Source: Prevotellaceae bacterium (GTDB taxonomy: Bacteria; Bacteroidota; Bacteroidia; Bacteroidales; UBA932). From it: a stretch of 19,851 nucleotides of DNA. A model generated the notes under the pieces. It worked only from the letters and a program-made list of their open reading frames with translations, made no database searches and was not told the origin of the DNA. The first letter of the stretch is position 1. Each line of letters starts with the position of its first letter. Below are positions 1 to 8,438 of this stretch, one piece after another. The DNA lies in contig JAIRZR010000522.1 of the NCBI GenBank assembly GCA_031267155.1, positions 1 to 19,851 on the forward strand. Reading direction: 5' to 3'. The position numbers and the translations under genes were made by a program.

Positions 1-5
1 CAATC

Positions 6-76
<71 letters not shown>

Positions 77-77
77 C

Positions 78-307
78 TTTCTAATAATATTAGAAATGTG
101 TCCGTTATTCATAGTAATATAACGGTAATATACTTAAACAATAAATAAATGATAAAATCATGAAACCTATATTAAATACCTCATAGGGCATGACAGTTAG
201 CAGATTCTTTAGAAGAGTCTCAGTCCAATCGGGATACAAAATTTCCGAGTGTAAACACTCCTTTCTATACGGAGTGTAATCTGAACCAACTTTTGCCTCG
301 GCAAGAG
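78..307 (+). promoter_or_regulatory. Hairpin-rich leader upstream of susC
   Basis: This stretch has no credible gene, only an 8-codon ORF at 160-186, but it holds a series of inverted repeats. These are a perfect 9-bp palindrome with a single central A (78-96), a 7-bp stem (102-108 with 119-125), an 8-bp stem with one G-T pair (202-209 with 213-220), and an 8-bp stem with one G-T pair (290-297 with 300-307). At 247-277 two stems share one arm: 247-252 can pair with 255-260, or 255-261 can pair with 271-277. The latter leaves a 9-base loop. The arrangement suggests a structured 5' leader or protein-binding sites controlling the Sus operon. I found no good TTTG / TAnnTTTG promoter here, so where transcription begins is open. 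Confidence 0.5.
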
Positions 308-354
308 TATAATAGTAAATAAAATAAAAATGTTAAGAATGTATTAAAAAAATT

Positions 355-3300
355 ATGAAATTTAAAATAATTGGATTCTTTTTTTTAATGTTCTTCTGTT
401 CCGGTATCTATGCACAGACAAAAACGATAACGGGACATGTGAAGGACGCTAATGACAATTCTCCGCTTCCCGGAGTTGCCGTACAAGTAAAAGGTACCTC
501 TATCGGAATAACTACCGGATCTCTCGGTGAATTTTCAATCAATGCCGGCGAGAGCGATACGCTTGTATTTTCTCTTGTCGGAAAGAAGGTAGTAACACAG
601 GCTGTAGGACAGCAGTCTGCTTTTGAAATCGTAATGTATGACGCTGAAGAGTCGGAACTTGAAGAACTCACCGTTGTGGGTTTTGGCACACAAAAGAGAT
701 CAAGCGTAGTTGCATCCATTACTACTGTAAAACCTTCGGAGCTGAGAGTTTCGGCATACAACCTCACCAGCGGTTTTGCAGGTAGGATTCCCGGCATGAT
801 TTCTTATCAGACCTCGGGAGAGCCGGGGAACGACCTTGCCCAGTTCTTTGTCCGGGGCGTTACGACTTTCGGATACACTCCATCTCCGCTGATTCTGATT
901 GACGGCTTTGAATCAAGTGCGTATGAACTGGCGAGACTGCAGGTTGACGATATCGAGAGTTTCTCGATACTTAAGGATGCCTCTGCCGCGGCGCTTTACG
1001 GAGCACGGGGCGCCAACGGCGTTTTACTTGTCATAACGAAAACCGGTAAAAGGGATGCCGGAATATCCATCAATGCAAGGGTCGACACGCATATCGCAAC
1101 CCCTACAAAGATGATTGAAATGGTCGACGCCATCGAATACATGCGCATGTACAACGAAGGGGTCAATACGAGAACTCCCCTGGCGGGAAACTATTACAGC
1201 GAGCAGGTTATCGAGTCGACCAGAAACAACGAAAACCCCATGATTTACCCGAATGTTGACTGGTACCATGAACTGTTCAAGCAGACAACAATCAACAAGA
1301 GAGCTACAGTCAATCTCTCCGGCGGCGGTAATATCGCACGGTTTTATGTTTCCGGCGGTTTTGAAAACGAAAACGGACTGCTGAAGGAAGATCCGCGCAA
1401 CAAGTTTAATTCCAACATCAATATCAATCGTGTGCACATGCGCAGCAACGTTGTTTTCGATATTACGAAAACAACGACTTTAGACACGAGAATACAGGCG
1501 GAATTTGAACGTTACAATGGGCCGTTTAACAGCGCAGGCGACATTTTCAATATGGTTATGGACGTCAATCCCGTGGATTTTCCTGCGGTATATGAACCCG
1601 ACGAAGCTCACAGATTTGTTTCCCATACGCTTTTCGGCAGTACCTTAGTTGACGGTGCAATTAAATCGAATCCATACGCCGAAATGGTTAAGGGATACCA
1701 ATCGAGGAATGTCAGTATTGTTACCATGATGGCTACCATCCGGCAGGATTTTGATTTCCTTCTTAAGGGATTAAAGTTCGAGGGAAAAGGTTCGGTGAAG
1801 AGCGACGGTACTTCTTCCCAGTCGAGAAGTTTCAGTCCGTTTTACTATGCGGTCGAACAGTACAATCAGGTTACTCAGGAGTATAAGCTTTTCGGTCTGA
1901 ACCGTCTTGGTGGGAACAATTCCATGGGCGATATTACTGCTACAAATGCGAGGGGTTCTTCCTATTACTTTGAAGGACGCTTGAACTGGAACGGCAATTT
2001 TGGAGTTCACAATATCGGAGCGATGGTCGTGGGCACTTTGCAGGAAAATTCAAATCTCGTAGGCGGTACCGTATTCACTGCCTTGCCTGCCAGAAATGCC
2101 GGGATATCGGGACGTGCAACCTACGACTACGACAATCGCTATTTTACCGAATTTAACTTTGGCTATAACGGTTCGGAAAAGTTTACAGCAGACAAGCGTT
2201 TCGGCTTTTTCCCCTCAATAGGAGCAGCATGGATGACGTCGAACGAAAAGTTCTGGGAACCGGTGAAGGGCGCCATTAACATGCTTAAATTCAGGGCAAC
2301 CTACGGAATAAACGGAAGCGACGCCATTGCCGGAGCTGCCGACCGTTTCAATTTCCTTTCACAGCTCTCTAAAGGGGGAGCGGGATATACCTGGGGAATG
2401 CTTAACGACAACAGCGGTGCAGGTTATACCATCAGCCGGTACGCCAATGCCAATATCTCATGGGAACTGTCACAAAAAGTCAACCTGGGATTCGATATCG
2501 AAGCTCTCAACAGAGTTTTGAAATTCCAGTTCGATATCTGGAAAGACTGGCGAAGCGATATCTATCAGGAACGTACCACCTTTGCGGCAACTACCGGACT
2601 TATCGAAAAGGACTTGAAAATCTTCGGCAATGTCGGCAAGGCTGAAACTGCAGGTTTTGAGGGTTCGCTTGATCTGGAAAAAAGCTTCAGCAACAGCGCA
2701 TGGCTGGTGGGACGCATCAATTTTTCCTACTCGGAAAACAAGGTTACCCAAAAAGACGAACAACAGTTCAGGGACAGATATCTCAGCGCCATTGGACAAA
2801 GCGCCAATGTTTTGCGGGGACTGATTGCCGAACGTCTATTTGTAGACGATTACGAAAAGACGAACTCTCCGCGTCAGGACTGGGGCTTTTACGAAGCGGG
2901 AGATATAAAGTACAAGGATATTAACGGCGACGGACGAATTAATGCGAATGACATGATACCCATGGGTTACCCTTCGGTTCCCATAATTCAGTACGGATTT
3001 GGTCTTTCGGGCGGGTTCCGCAACTTTGATCTTTCGTTCTTCTTCCAGGGGAACAGGCAGGTATCGTTCTTTATCGATCCCAAGGGAATCGCGCCTCTTG
3101 TCAATCACCGTAATGCGCTGGAGATTGTCGCCCGCGATTACTGGACGGAAACCGACCCCAATGTACATTCCTTCTGGCCCCGTCTCTCGGTTACCCCGCT
3201 TGACAACAATACCCAGAACTCTTCGTGGTGGCTGCGCGACGGAACATTCATCCGCCTGAAATCAATAGAACTCGGATACAACATAAAAGAAATAAACCGC

Positions 3301-3450
3301 CTGCTGTTGAAATCCGGAAGAATCTATTTCAGTGTGGAAAATGTATTTTATATGAGTACGTTTAAACTGTGGGATCCGGAAATGGGGGCATCCGGTCGCG
3401 GATACCCGCCCAACAGACGGTTTAACATAGGACTTTTATTACAGTTTTAA
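355..3450 (+). CDS. SusC/RagA-family TonB-dependent outer-membrane transporter
   Basis: This 1031-residue protein has the full length expected of a SusC porin. Residues 1-20 form a signal peptide ending IYA before Gln21. Residues about 24-95 are a carboxypeptidase-regulatory-like beta-sandwich (TITGHVKDAN, PLPGVAVQVKGT). A TonB-box-like stretch, ELTVVGFGTQKRSS, follows near 104-117. The plug carries the SusC signature, SILKDASAAALYGARGANG, near 204-222, and the rest is the beta-barrel ending in phenylalanine (LLLQF). A DINGDGRINANDM loop resembles the calcium-binding loop seen in many SusC proteins. Members import glycans or peptides delivered by a SusD lid, using TonB energy. The gene starts the operon and susD follows after 19 bp. 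The sequence alone does not reveal the substrate; the neighbours suggest glycopeptide. I leave the gene symbol empty because the family is large. Confidence 0.97.
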   Translation: MKFKIIGFFFLMFFCSGIYAQTKTITGHVKDANDNSPLPGVAVQVKGTSIGITTGSLGEFSINAGESDTLVFSLVGKKVVTQAVGQQSAFEIVMYDAEESELEELTVVGFGTQKRSSVVASITTVKPSELRVSAYNLTSGFAGRIPGMISYQTSGEPGNDLAQFFVRGVTTFGYTPSPLILIDGFESSAYELARLQVDDIESFSILKDASAAALYGARGANGVLLVITKTGKRDAGISINARVDTHIATPTKMIEMVDAIEYMRMYNEGVNTRTPLAGNYYSEQVIESTRNNENPMIYPNVDWYHELFKQTTINKRATVNLSGGGNIARFYVSGGFENENGLLKEDPRNKFNSNININRVHMRSNVVFDITKTTTLDTRIQAEFERYNGPFNSAGDIFNMVMDVNPVDFPAVYEPDEAHRFVSHTLFGSTLVDGAIKSNPYAEMVKGYQSRNVSIVTMMATIRQDFDFLLKGLKFEGKGSVKSDGTSSQSRSFSPFYYAVEQYNQVTQEYKLFGLNRLGGNNSMGDITATNARGSSYYFEGRLNWNGNFGVHNIGAMVVGTLQENSNLVGGTVFTALPARNAGISGRATYDYDNRYFTEFNFGYNGSEKFTADKRFGFFPSIGAAWMTSNEKFWEPVKGAINMLKFRATYGINGSDAIAGAADRFNFLSQLSKGGAGYTWGMLNDNSGAGYTISRYANANISWELSQKVNLGFDIEALNRVLKFQFDIWKDWRSDIYQERTTFAATTGLIEKDLKIFGNVGKAETAGFEGSLDLEKSFSNSAWLVGRINFSYSENKVTQKDEQQFRDRYLSAIGQSANVLRGLIAERLFVDDYEKTNSPRQDWGFYEAGDIKYKDINGDGRINANDMIPMGYPSVPIIQYGFGLSGGFRNFDLSFFFQGNRQVSFFIDPKGIAPLVNHRNALEIVARDYWTETDPNVHSFWPRLSVTPLDNNTQNSSWWLRDGTFIRLKSIELGYNIKEINRLLLKSGRIYFSVENVFYMSTFKLWDPEMGASGRGYPPNRRFNIGLLLQF

Positions 3451-3469
3451 TCAATTAAATTTTAAAGAG

Positions 3470-5467
3470 ATGAAGAAAATATCTAAAATATCTTTATTAT
3501 TGCTTATTGCAGTGATGTGCCTTGCATCCTGCAACAAGTATCTGGACATTGTTCCCGATCAGATTACAAAAGTGGAAGATTTATTCACCACAAAGACAGA
3601 CGCTTTAGATGCGCTTGCCAAAATATACTGGTATCTGCCGGTTCTTGACAATATCCACGAAACGCCGTTCCTGCTTGGAGACGAATATGTTTACGACAGA
3701 AACGACAGAAACGATGCCGAAAAAGTAGTGGCTCAGCAAGTAATGAGAGACTTGCAGTCGTCTAACGAGCCTCTGATGGGTATCTGGGAAGGCAAAGGCG
3801 GAGGAAAGCATCTTTATGTCGGAATGAGGCATTGCGATCTTGTTATGAACCATGTTGACCTTGTTTTCGACATGAGCGAACAAGAGAAAAAGGAAATGAA
3901 AGCCCAGGTGAAATTCCTGAAGGCATATTTTGCCTTTATGCTGATAAAACAGTACGGACCGATCGTTCTTCCACAATATCTGGAGACCGACGAAACCGAC
4001 CCAAAAAAGCTGTTCCCCCTGAGGGTTACCGTCGACGAAAGTTTCGACTATGTCATCAATCTGATGAAAGAGGCCATTCCCGACTTGCGTATCAAAGTCC
4101 CGGTTGCCGATTACGGACAGGTTGACCAAACGGTGGCGAAATCCATTCTGGCACGGGTTCTGGTGTATCGTGCAAGTCCCTTCTTTAACGGCAACACTGA
4201 CTTTTTCTCCACATTCACAAACCTCGACGGAACTCATTTCTTCCCGCAGGAATACAAGAAGGAAAAGTGGAAGGACGCCATTGACGCCCTAGACGAGGCC
4301 ATAAAACTTTGCGAGGACAATGGAATAAGTCTCTTTGAGTATTCCAAGCCTACGTATTATGCTTACGACAGCGTTTTTGTCAAGGAGCGTCCGGACGTAG
4401 CGAGGAACTACTATACTCGCCGCTTTGTTCTCGCCGAACCGTGGAACACCGGACTGATATGGGGACGTTCCGAATTTTTCGCTTACAGAGCGAGCTACAA
4501 CAACGACGTCCTGAGCAATGCCTGCAATATTGTCCTGCCCGACCTCAGCGAATACGAAGGCGCTGGAATGACCGAGAAGGGACTTGCCGACGGTGCGTCG
4601 CAGTCTTTAGGGGCTTCGTATCAGATGCTCGAACGGTATTATACCGACAATGGACTTCCCATTGACCAGGACCTCACATACGCTGAAGCCGCAAAATACC
4701 GCTTTACCGTCGTACCCCCTGTCGGCGATCCCCTATATCCCAAGTATTCCGGACTCATGCAACCCGGAGATACGGTCATAAGGCTTTTCTTGAACCGTGA
4801 AGTCCGTTTTTACGCCGATCTCGTGATTACCGGAGGATATTCGCGTACGCATCGCTACAAAATCAAGACTTCAATGTATCAGGATACTCCCGGAGGACGA
4901 AGGACGGATAAAAATCAGGAAAATTATTTTTCCACGGGCATAGGCATCCAGAAAATGGTACATCCTGAGTCGGCTGCAGGTCACTATTTTACCCAGACGC
5001 GATTCCCCTATCCTTATATACGCATTGCCGATTTGTATCTGATGAGAGCCGAAGCCCGGAATGAATATGAGGAAGGCCCAAGCCAGCAGGTATGGGATGA
5101 CGTCAATATTGTCCGCCGCAAATATGGAATACCCGACGTCGAAGTGGTGTGGGCGAATCCAAGCATTGCGAAAACGCCCAACAAGCATGCAACATATGCC
5201 GGAATGCGCGATATTATCCTTCAGGAACGCGCTATAGAACTTGCTTTCGAAGGCATACACTACTGGGATATGGTGAGGTATAACAAGGCGACAACCGAAT
5301 TTTCGCAGCCTATTACAGGATGGAATGTCAATGGCAGAAAGAGGGCGGACTTCTTCCTCCTGAGGACTGTCCAGTACAGAAGATTCCCCCGGTCAAGCTA
5401 TTTGTGGCCCATTTCTGTAAACGAAATGAACACCAACAGCAATCTGGTTAACAACCCGGGATGGTAA
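3470..5467 (+). CDS. SusD/RagB-family nutrient-binding outer-membrane lipoprotein
   Basis: The 665-residue product starts with a lipoprotein signal whose lipobox LASC places the acylated cysteine at residue 21, followed by NKYLDIVPDQ, the usual SusD opening. The C-terminal part holds the family hallmark ILQERAIELAFEGIHYWDMV (about residues 583-602), and a tetratricopeptide-like helical core with RIADLYLMRAEARNEY lies just before it. At 665 residues it is somewhat longer than typical SusD proteins (roughly 500-600). It should sit on the cell surface as the lid of the SusC barrel encoded 19 bp upstream. The start is supported by AAAGAG just before ATG. Ligand identity cannot be read from the sequence. 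Confidence 0.97.
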   Translation: MKKISKISLLLLIAVMCLASCNKYLDIVPDQITKVEDLFTTKTDALDALAKIYWYLPVLDNIHETPFLLGDEYVYDRNDRNDAEKVVAQQVMRDLQSSNEPLMGIWEGKGGGKHLYVGMRHCDLVMNHVDLVFDMSEQEKKEMKAQVKFLKAYFAFMLIKQYGPIVLPQYLETDETDPKKLFPLRVTVDESFDYVINLMKEAIPDLRIKVPVADYGQVDQTVAKSILARVLVYRASPFFNGNTDFFSTFTNLDGTHFFPQEYKKEKWKDAIDALDEAIKLCEDNGISLFEYSKPTYYAYDSVFVKERPDVARNYYTRRFVLAEPWNTGLIWGRSEFFAYRASYNNDVLSNACNIVLPDLSEYEGAGMTEKGLADGASQSLGASYQMLERYYTDNGLPIDQDLTYAEAAKYRFTVVPPVGDPLYPKYSGLMQPGDTVIRLFLNREVRFYADLVITGGYSRTHRYKIKTSMYQDTPGGRRTDKNQENYFSTGIGIQKMVHPESAAGHYFTQTRFPYPYIRIADLYLMRAEARNEYEEGPSQQVWDDVNIVRRKYGIPDVEVVWANPSIAKTPNKHATYAGMRDIILQERAIELAFEGIHYWDMVRYNKATTEFSQPITGWNVNGRKRADFFLLRTVQYRRFPRSSYLWPISVNEMNTNSNLVNNPGW

Positions 5468-5506
5468 TTATAGTTAAAAGTTATTAATGATTAAAAACAA
5501 TAAAAT

Positions 5507-6799
5507 ATGACAACTAAGTATTTTTTATTAATAAGCATTATTCTCTGCCTATTCTGTGCATCATGCGCCGAAGAACGCAGATACGATATCAATTCCGACG
5601 ATGCGGTTCCGCCGGCAGCGCCCGTTATCAGCAGGTATGAAGCGCTGAATGGGGCAGCCCGTATATATTACCTTCCGCCGGCAGACAAGGACGTCATCAG
5701 CGTTGATGCACAGTACACAAGGAAAAGCGACGGCAAGAAATTCCGCTTTTCGACTTCATACTTTTCCAATTCGATTTTGGTACCGGGACTTACCGATACC
5801 ATTACTTACGACGTGGAACTGTATGCCGTTGACCGTGCAGGAAATCATTCGCCGGTGATAACGTATCCGGTTAAGCCAATGGAATCGGCTATCCTGAAAG
5901 TGAAGGGATCAATGATTATCAAAGGCGGTTTCGACGCAATATTTGCAAAATGGACAAATGAGTTGAAGGAACCGGCAAATGTGTTCATCGATTACTCTTT
6001 TACCCTGAATGGCACGAGCCGAACCCTGACGCGGGTATTTTCTTCCTCAACGAAGGATAACATGTATTATATCACCGATCTGGCTATCCCCTCCGACTCG
6101 CCGGTAAGTATCAAATACCGGGTATCGGACGAGTACGAAAATTTTACGGAATATTCCAAGGATACAACGATCTTTGTTCTCAAGGACGAGGAAGTGCCGA
6201 AACTGGATCCCGACAGGACGCCGTATTGGAGCATACCGGCGGCCCGTACTGTTCCTCTTGCCGAAGACGGCAGTACTATCTCCCAGGTATTCGGGGATGT
6301 AGCGGATGGGAAAATGGCAAGAGTGATAGATGGAATCATTGATCACAGTGAAAATCTCAATTACATGATGACCGAGGAAGATCAGCCGTGGAGCTTGATT
6401 ATCGACCTTAAGAGGCCCTACGAACTGAGCCGCATTGTGACGCATCAGCGGCACACTAAGGATGGCGGAGCCGACGAAGACGTCAAGCGAGGCAATTACT
6501 ATGGACAGGGCAATATCGGCCAGTATCGCATGTATCGCTGGGACGAAGAGGAAAAACAGTGGGAACTGATTTCCTACCATAAGATTGAGATACCGCAAGG
6601 CTCTCTCTCGGAACTGGAATGGAACAGGTATGGACGCGCAGGCGACATGGCTTACATGTTTCCCGACGACCCCAAATATACCAAGCCCACACGCTGGTTC
6701 AGGTATGAGGCGCTTTCGGGATTCGAGGATAATTACGCCACCGGAAAAGGCGGATGTTTATCGGAAATAACTTTATATTGTAAAAAAATAACAGAATGA
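5507..6799 (+). CDS. DUF4959/DUF5126/DUF5000-type surface lipoprotein
   Basis: The 430-residue protein has a lipoprotein signal (CASC, Cys20). The layout matches the Bacteroidetes family annotated as DUF4959, then DUF5126, then DUF5000. Residues about 25-125 are an FN3-like sheet (PPAAPVISRYEALNGAARIYY, ending in AVDRAGNHSPV). Residues about 126-230 are a second beta domain (AIFAKWTNELKEPANVF). Residues about 245-428 form a galactose-binding-like jelly roll containing ARVIDGIIDHSENLNYMM and PWSLIIDLKRPYELSRIV. Such proteins are common third members of Sus operons and are thought to be surface glycan-binding proteins. That role is family inference; no binding residue is proven here. The stop codon overlaps the next start (ATGA), which implies translational coupling. 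Confidence 0.85.
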   Translation: MTTKYFLLISIILCLFCASCAEERRYDINSDDAVPPAAPVISRYEALNGAARIYYLPPADKDVISVDAQYTRKSDGKKFRFSTSYFSNSILVPGLTDTITYDVELYAVDRAGNHSPVITYPVKPMESAILKVKGSMIIKGGFDAIFAKWTNELKEPANVFIDYSFTLNGTSRTLTRVFSSSTKDNMYYITDLAIPSDSPVSIKYRVSDEYENFTEYSKDTTIFVLKDEEVPKLDPDRTPYWSIPAARTVPLAEDGSTISQVFGDVADGKMARVIDGIIDHSENLNYMMTEEDQPWSLIIDLKRPYELSRIVTHQRHTKDGGADEDVKRGNYYGQGNIGQYRMYRWDEEEKQWELISYHKIEIPQGSLSELEWNRYGRAGDMAYMFPDDPKYTKPTRWFRYEALSGFEDNYATGKGGCLSEITLYCKKITE

Positions 6800-8400
6800 T
6801 TATGAAACGAATAATTTATCTTATTTCAATTATACTGGGATCGGCCCTGTATTCGTGCGCCGACCAGTATGACAATATCGACCAGTACGCTACCGACGAA
6901 TCCATTTATGTCGGCAAGTTTTCGGACCTGCCTTACCTGAGAATCGGATACAAGCGGATCGAAATCGAGCTTCTGGGCGATTCCATAGGACGCGCTTTTG
7001 CCGATGACATATATTTGGGAAAAGCGAAAAGAACCATTATCGAATATGACGAAGCGGACGGTCTGCGAAGGCTTGAATTCGATTCGGTATGTTCGTGGGT
7101 CAACATTACCGGACTGACAACCCCGAAAACCTATATCTTCACCATTTATGCCGAAGACGGGGAAGGACACAGGTCCATTTCGACGGAAGCTTTGGGAAAG
7201 CCTTTTACTGATGCCGATTTTGAGGGCATTTCCTTTCCAATGCCAAATGTGATTTCTGCGCCTACAACAGTGGAGTTCACCTGGGAAAACACAGTTTCGA
7301 TGGGAGTGTCGTCTCCGCTGTTCAGATTTGTCGAGCTTATCTATTCGTACGTCGACCGCAACAACAATACTTTAAGCGGTAAACTGAGTGCGAGGGATAT
7401 TCCGAGTTTCAACATAAACAATTTGAATGTGGACGACAGCACCACCGTTATCATCAATTGCAGGATTATTCCCATAGCGGAAACGGGACAGATTCTTGAT
7501 ACTTTGTCCATGGTAAGGGAGTTTGTTACCAAAACCTCAAGAGCGGAAGACTATGTGGCTGCAAGAACTTTGCGTCCGATTGAAACCGCGCTGATTAATC
7601 CCGACAACGAAAACCATGCAACGATAAAATTTGGCGCAAAAACCGACCACTTGGCGTGGACGGAAATCCGCTATAAATCATCCTTGGGTGAAGATTCGAC
7701 GGTGATACGCATAGATAATGACAAGACGGAAATGTTCTGTCCAAATTTTGAACGCCGCGGGATGGTTCAAATCCGCTGTGCATACAGTCCGCCGGAGACA
7801 GACATTGAACTCGTTTCCAAGTGGACGGATTATGCCCCGTTTATATTGAAATACGATCCGAAACTGGATGGCTGGTCAGTTGCGGCGAGACATGGCAACC
7901 ACGGCTGGAGTGACGGCGTCGGTACCCAAACTCTCTGGGATGGCGGCAATCCGATGCTGGCTATAGATGACGACCCCGGAAGCGGCTGGCATTCGGTACT
8001 CAACAGTCCCTTGCCGCAAGTGCTTATAGTTGACATGCAGGCGACGAGAGGGGTTTCCAAAATCACCTTAACCGGCGGTTATTTAAAGATCGTGGAAATT
8101 TATTTGACTGACAACCTGTCTATAAACGGTTTTACTCCATACAAGGTCTCCTGGGACGACGGTAATCGGAGAAATAACTATAACAAGTGGTACGACAATG
8201 TTAAATCCATTATACCTGCCGATGTGCCGGCGTCATGGGGTACTCCAATAGCACAGGGCGCCGGAGAAGGGGATCGCGAACGTTCCTATCTCTTTCCGTA
8301 TGTCCCGCAGGGACGATATCTGATTCTTCGCTTCCCCGTAGTCTCCATCGACTGGAATACTTATGTTAATATTAACACTTTGGACATTTACAGCGATTAA
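6796..8400 (+). CDS. DUF4998 + F5/8 type C (discoidin-like) surface lipoprotein
   Basis: This 534-residue lipoprotein could also start at the second ATG (6802, giving MKRIIYLISII). The lipobox LYSC holds Cys21, or Cys19 from the later start. The N-terminal ~200 residues fit DUF4998 (YLRIGYKRIEIELLGDS, ITGLTTPKTYIFTIYAEDG). A less recognisable beta-rich middle follows. Residues about 350-534 are a galactose-binding-like F5/8 type C domain with GNHGWSDGVGTQTLW, DDDPGSGWHS and QVLIVDMQATRGVSKITL. This head is closely related to the C-termini of the products at 8439-10127 and 11639-13219. It is probably a surface adhesin or glycan-binding component of the SusCD complex. The 4-bp ATGA overlap with the upstream gene favours the earlier start. 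Confidence 0.85.
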   Translation: MIMKRIIYLISIILGSALYSCADQYDNIDQYATDESIYVGKFSDLPYLRIGYKRIEIELLGDSIGRAFADDIYLGKAKRTIIEYDEADGLRRLEFDSVCSWVNITGLTTPKTYIFTIYAEDGEGHRSISTEALGKPFTDADFEGISFPMPNVISAPTTVEFTWENTVSMGVSSPLFRFVELIYSYVDRNNNTLSGKLSARDIPSFNINNLNVDDSTTVIINCRIIPIAETGQILDTLSMVREFVTKTSRAEDYVAARTLRPIETALINPDNENHATIKFGAKTDHLAWTEIRYKSSLGEDSTVIRIDNDKTEMFCPNFERRGMVQIRCAYSPPETDIELVSKWTDYAPFILKYDPKLDGWSVAARHGNHGWSDGVGTQTLWDGGNPMLAIDDDPGSGWHSVLNSPLPQVLIVDMQATRGVSKITLTGGYLKIVEIYLTDNLSINGFTPYKVSWDDGNRRNNYNKWYDNVKSIIPADVPASWGTPIAQGAGEGDRERSYLFPYVPQGRYLILRFPVVSIDWNTYVNINTLDIYSD

Positions 8401-8438
8401 TTTGAAGAATGGAATTTATTATTTTAAGTATTAGGAAT

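Noticed and set aside
160..186. 8-codon ORF as a leader peptide
   Set aside because: No ribosome site or regulatory codon run is evident. It is noted only as part of the leader.
292..323. TTTG at 292-295 with a downstream TA-box as the susC promoter
   Set aside because: At the permitted spacing the downstream element matches only TA of TAnnTTTG, and the TTTG is inside a hairpin arm.
8409..8438. Earlier ATG for the DUF5018 gene
   Set aside because: It adds ten residues ahead of a good lipoprotein signal. The ATG at 8439 has a better upstream ribosome-site candidate.
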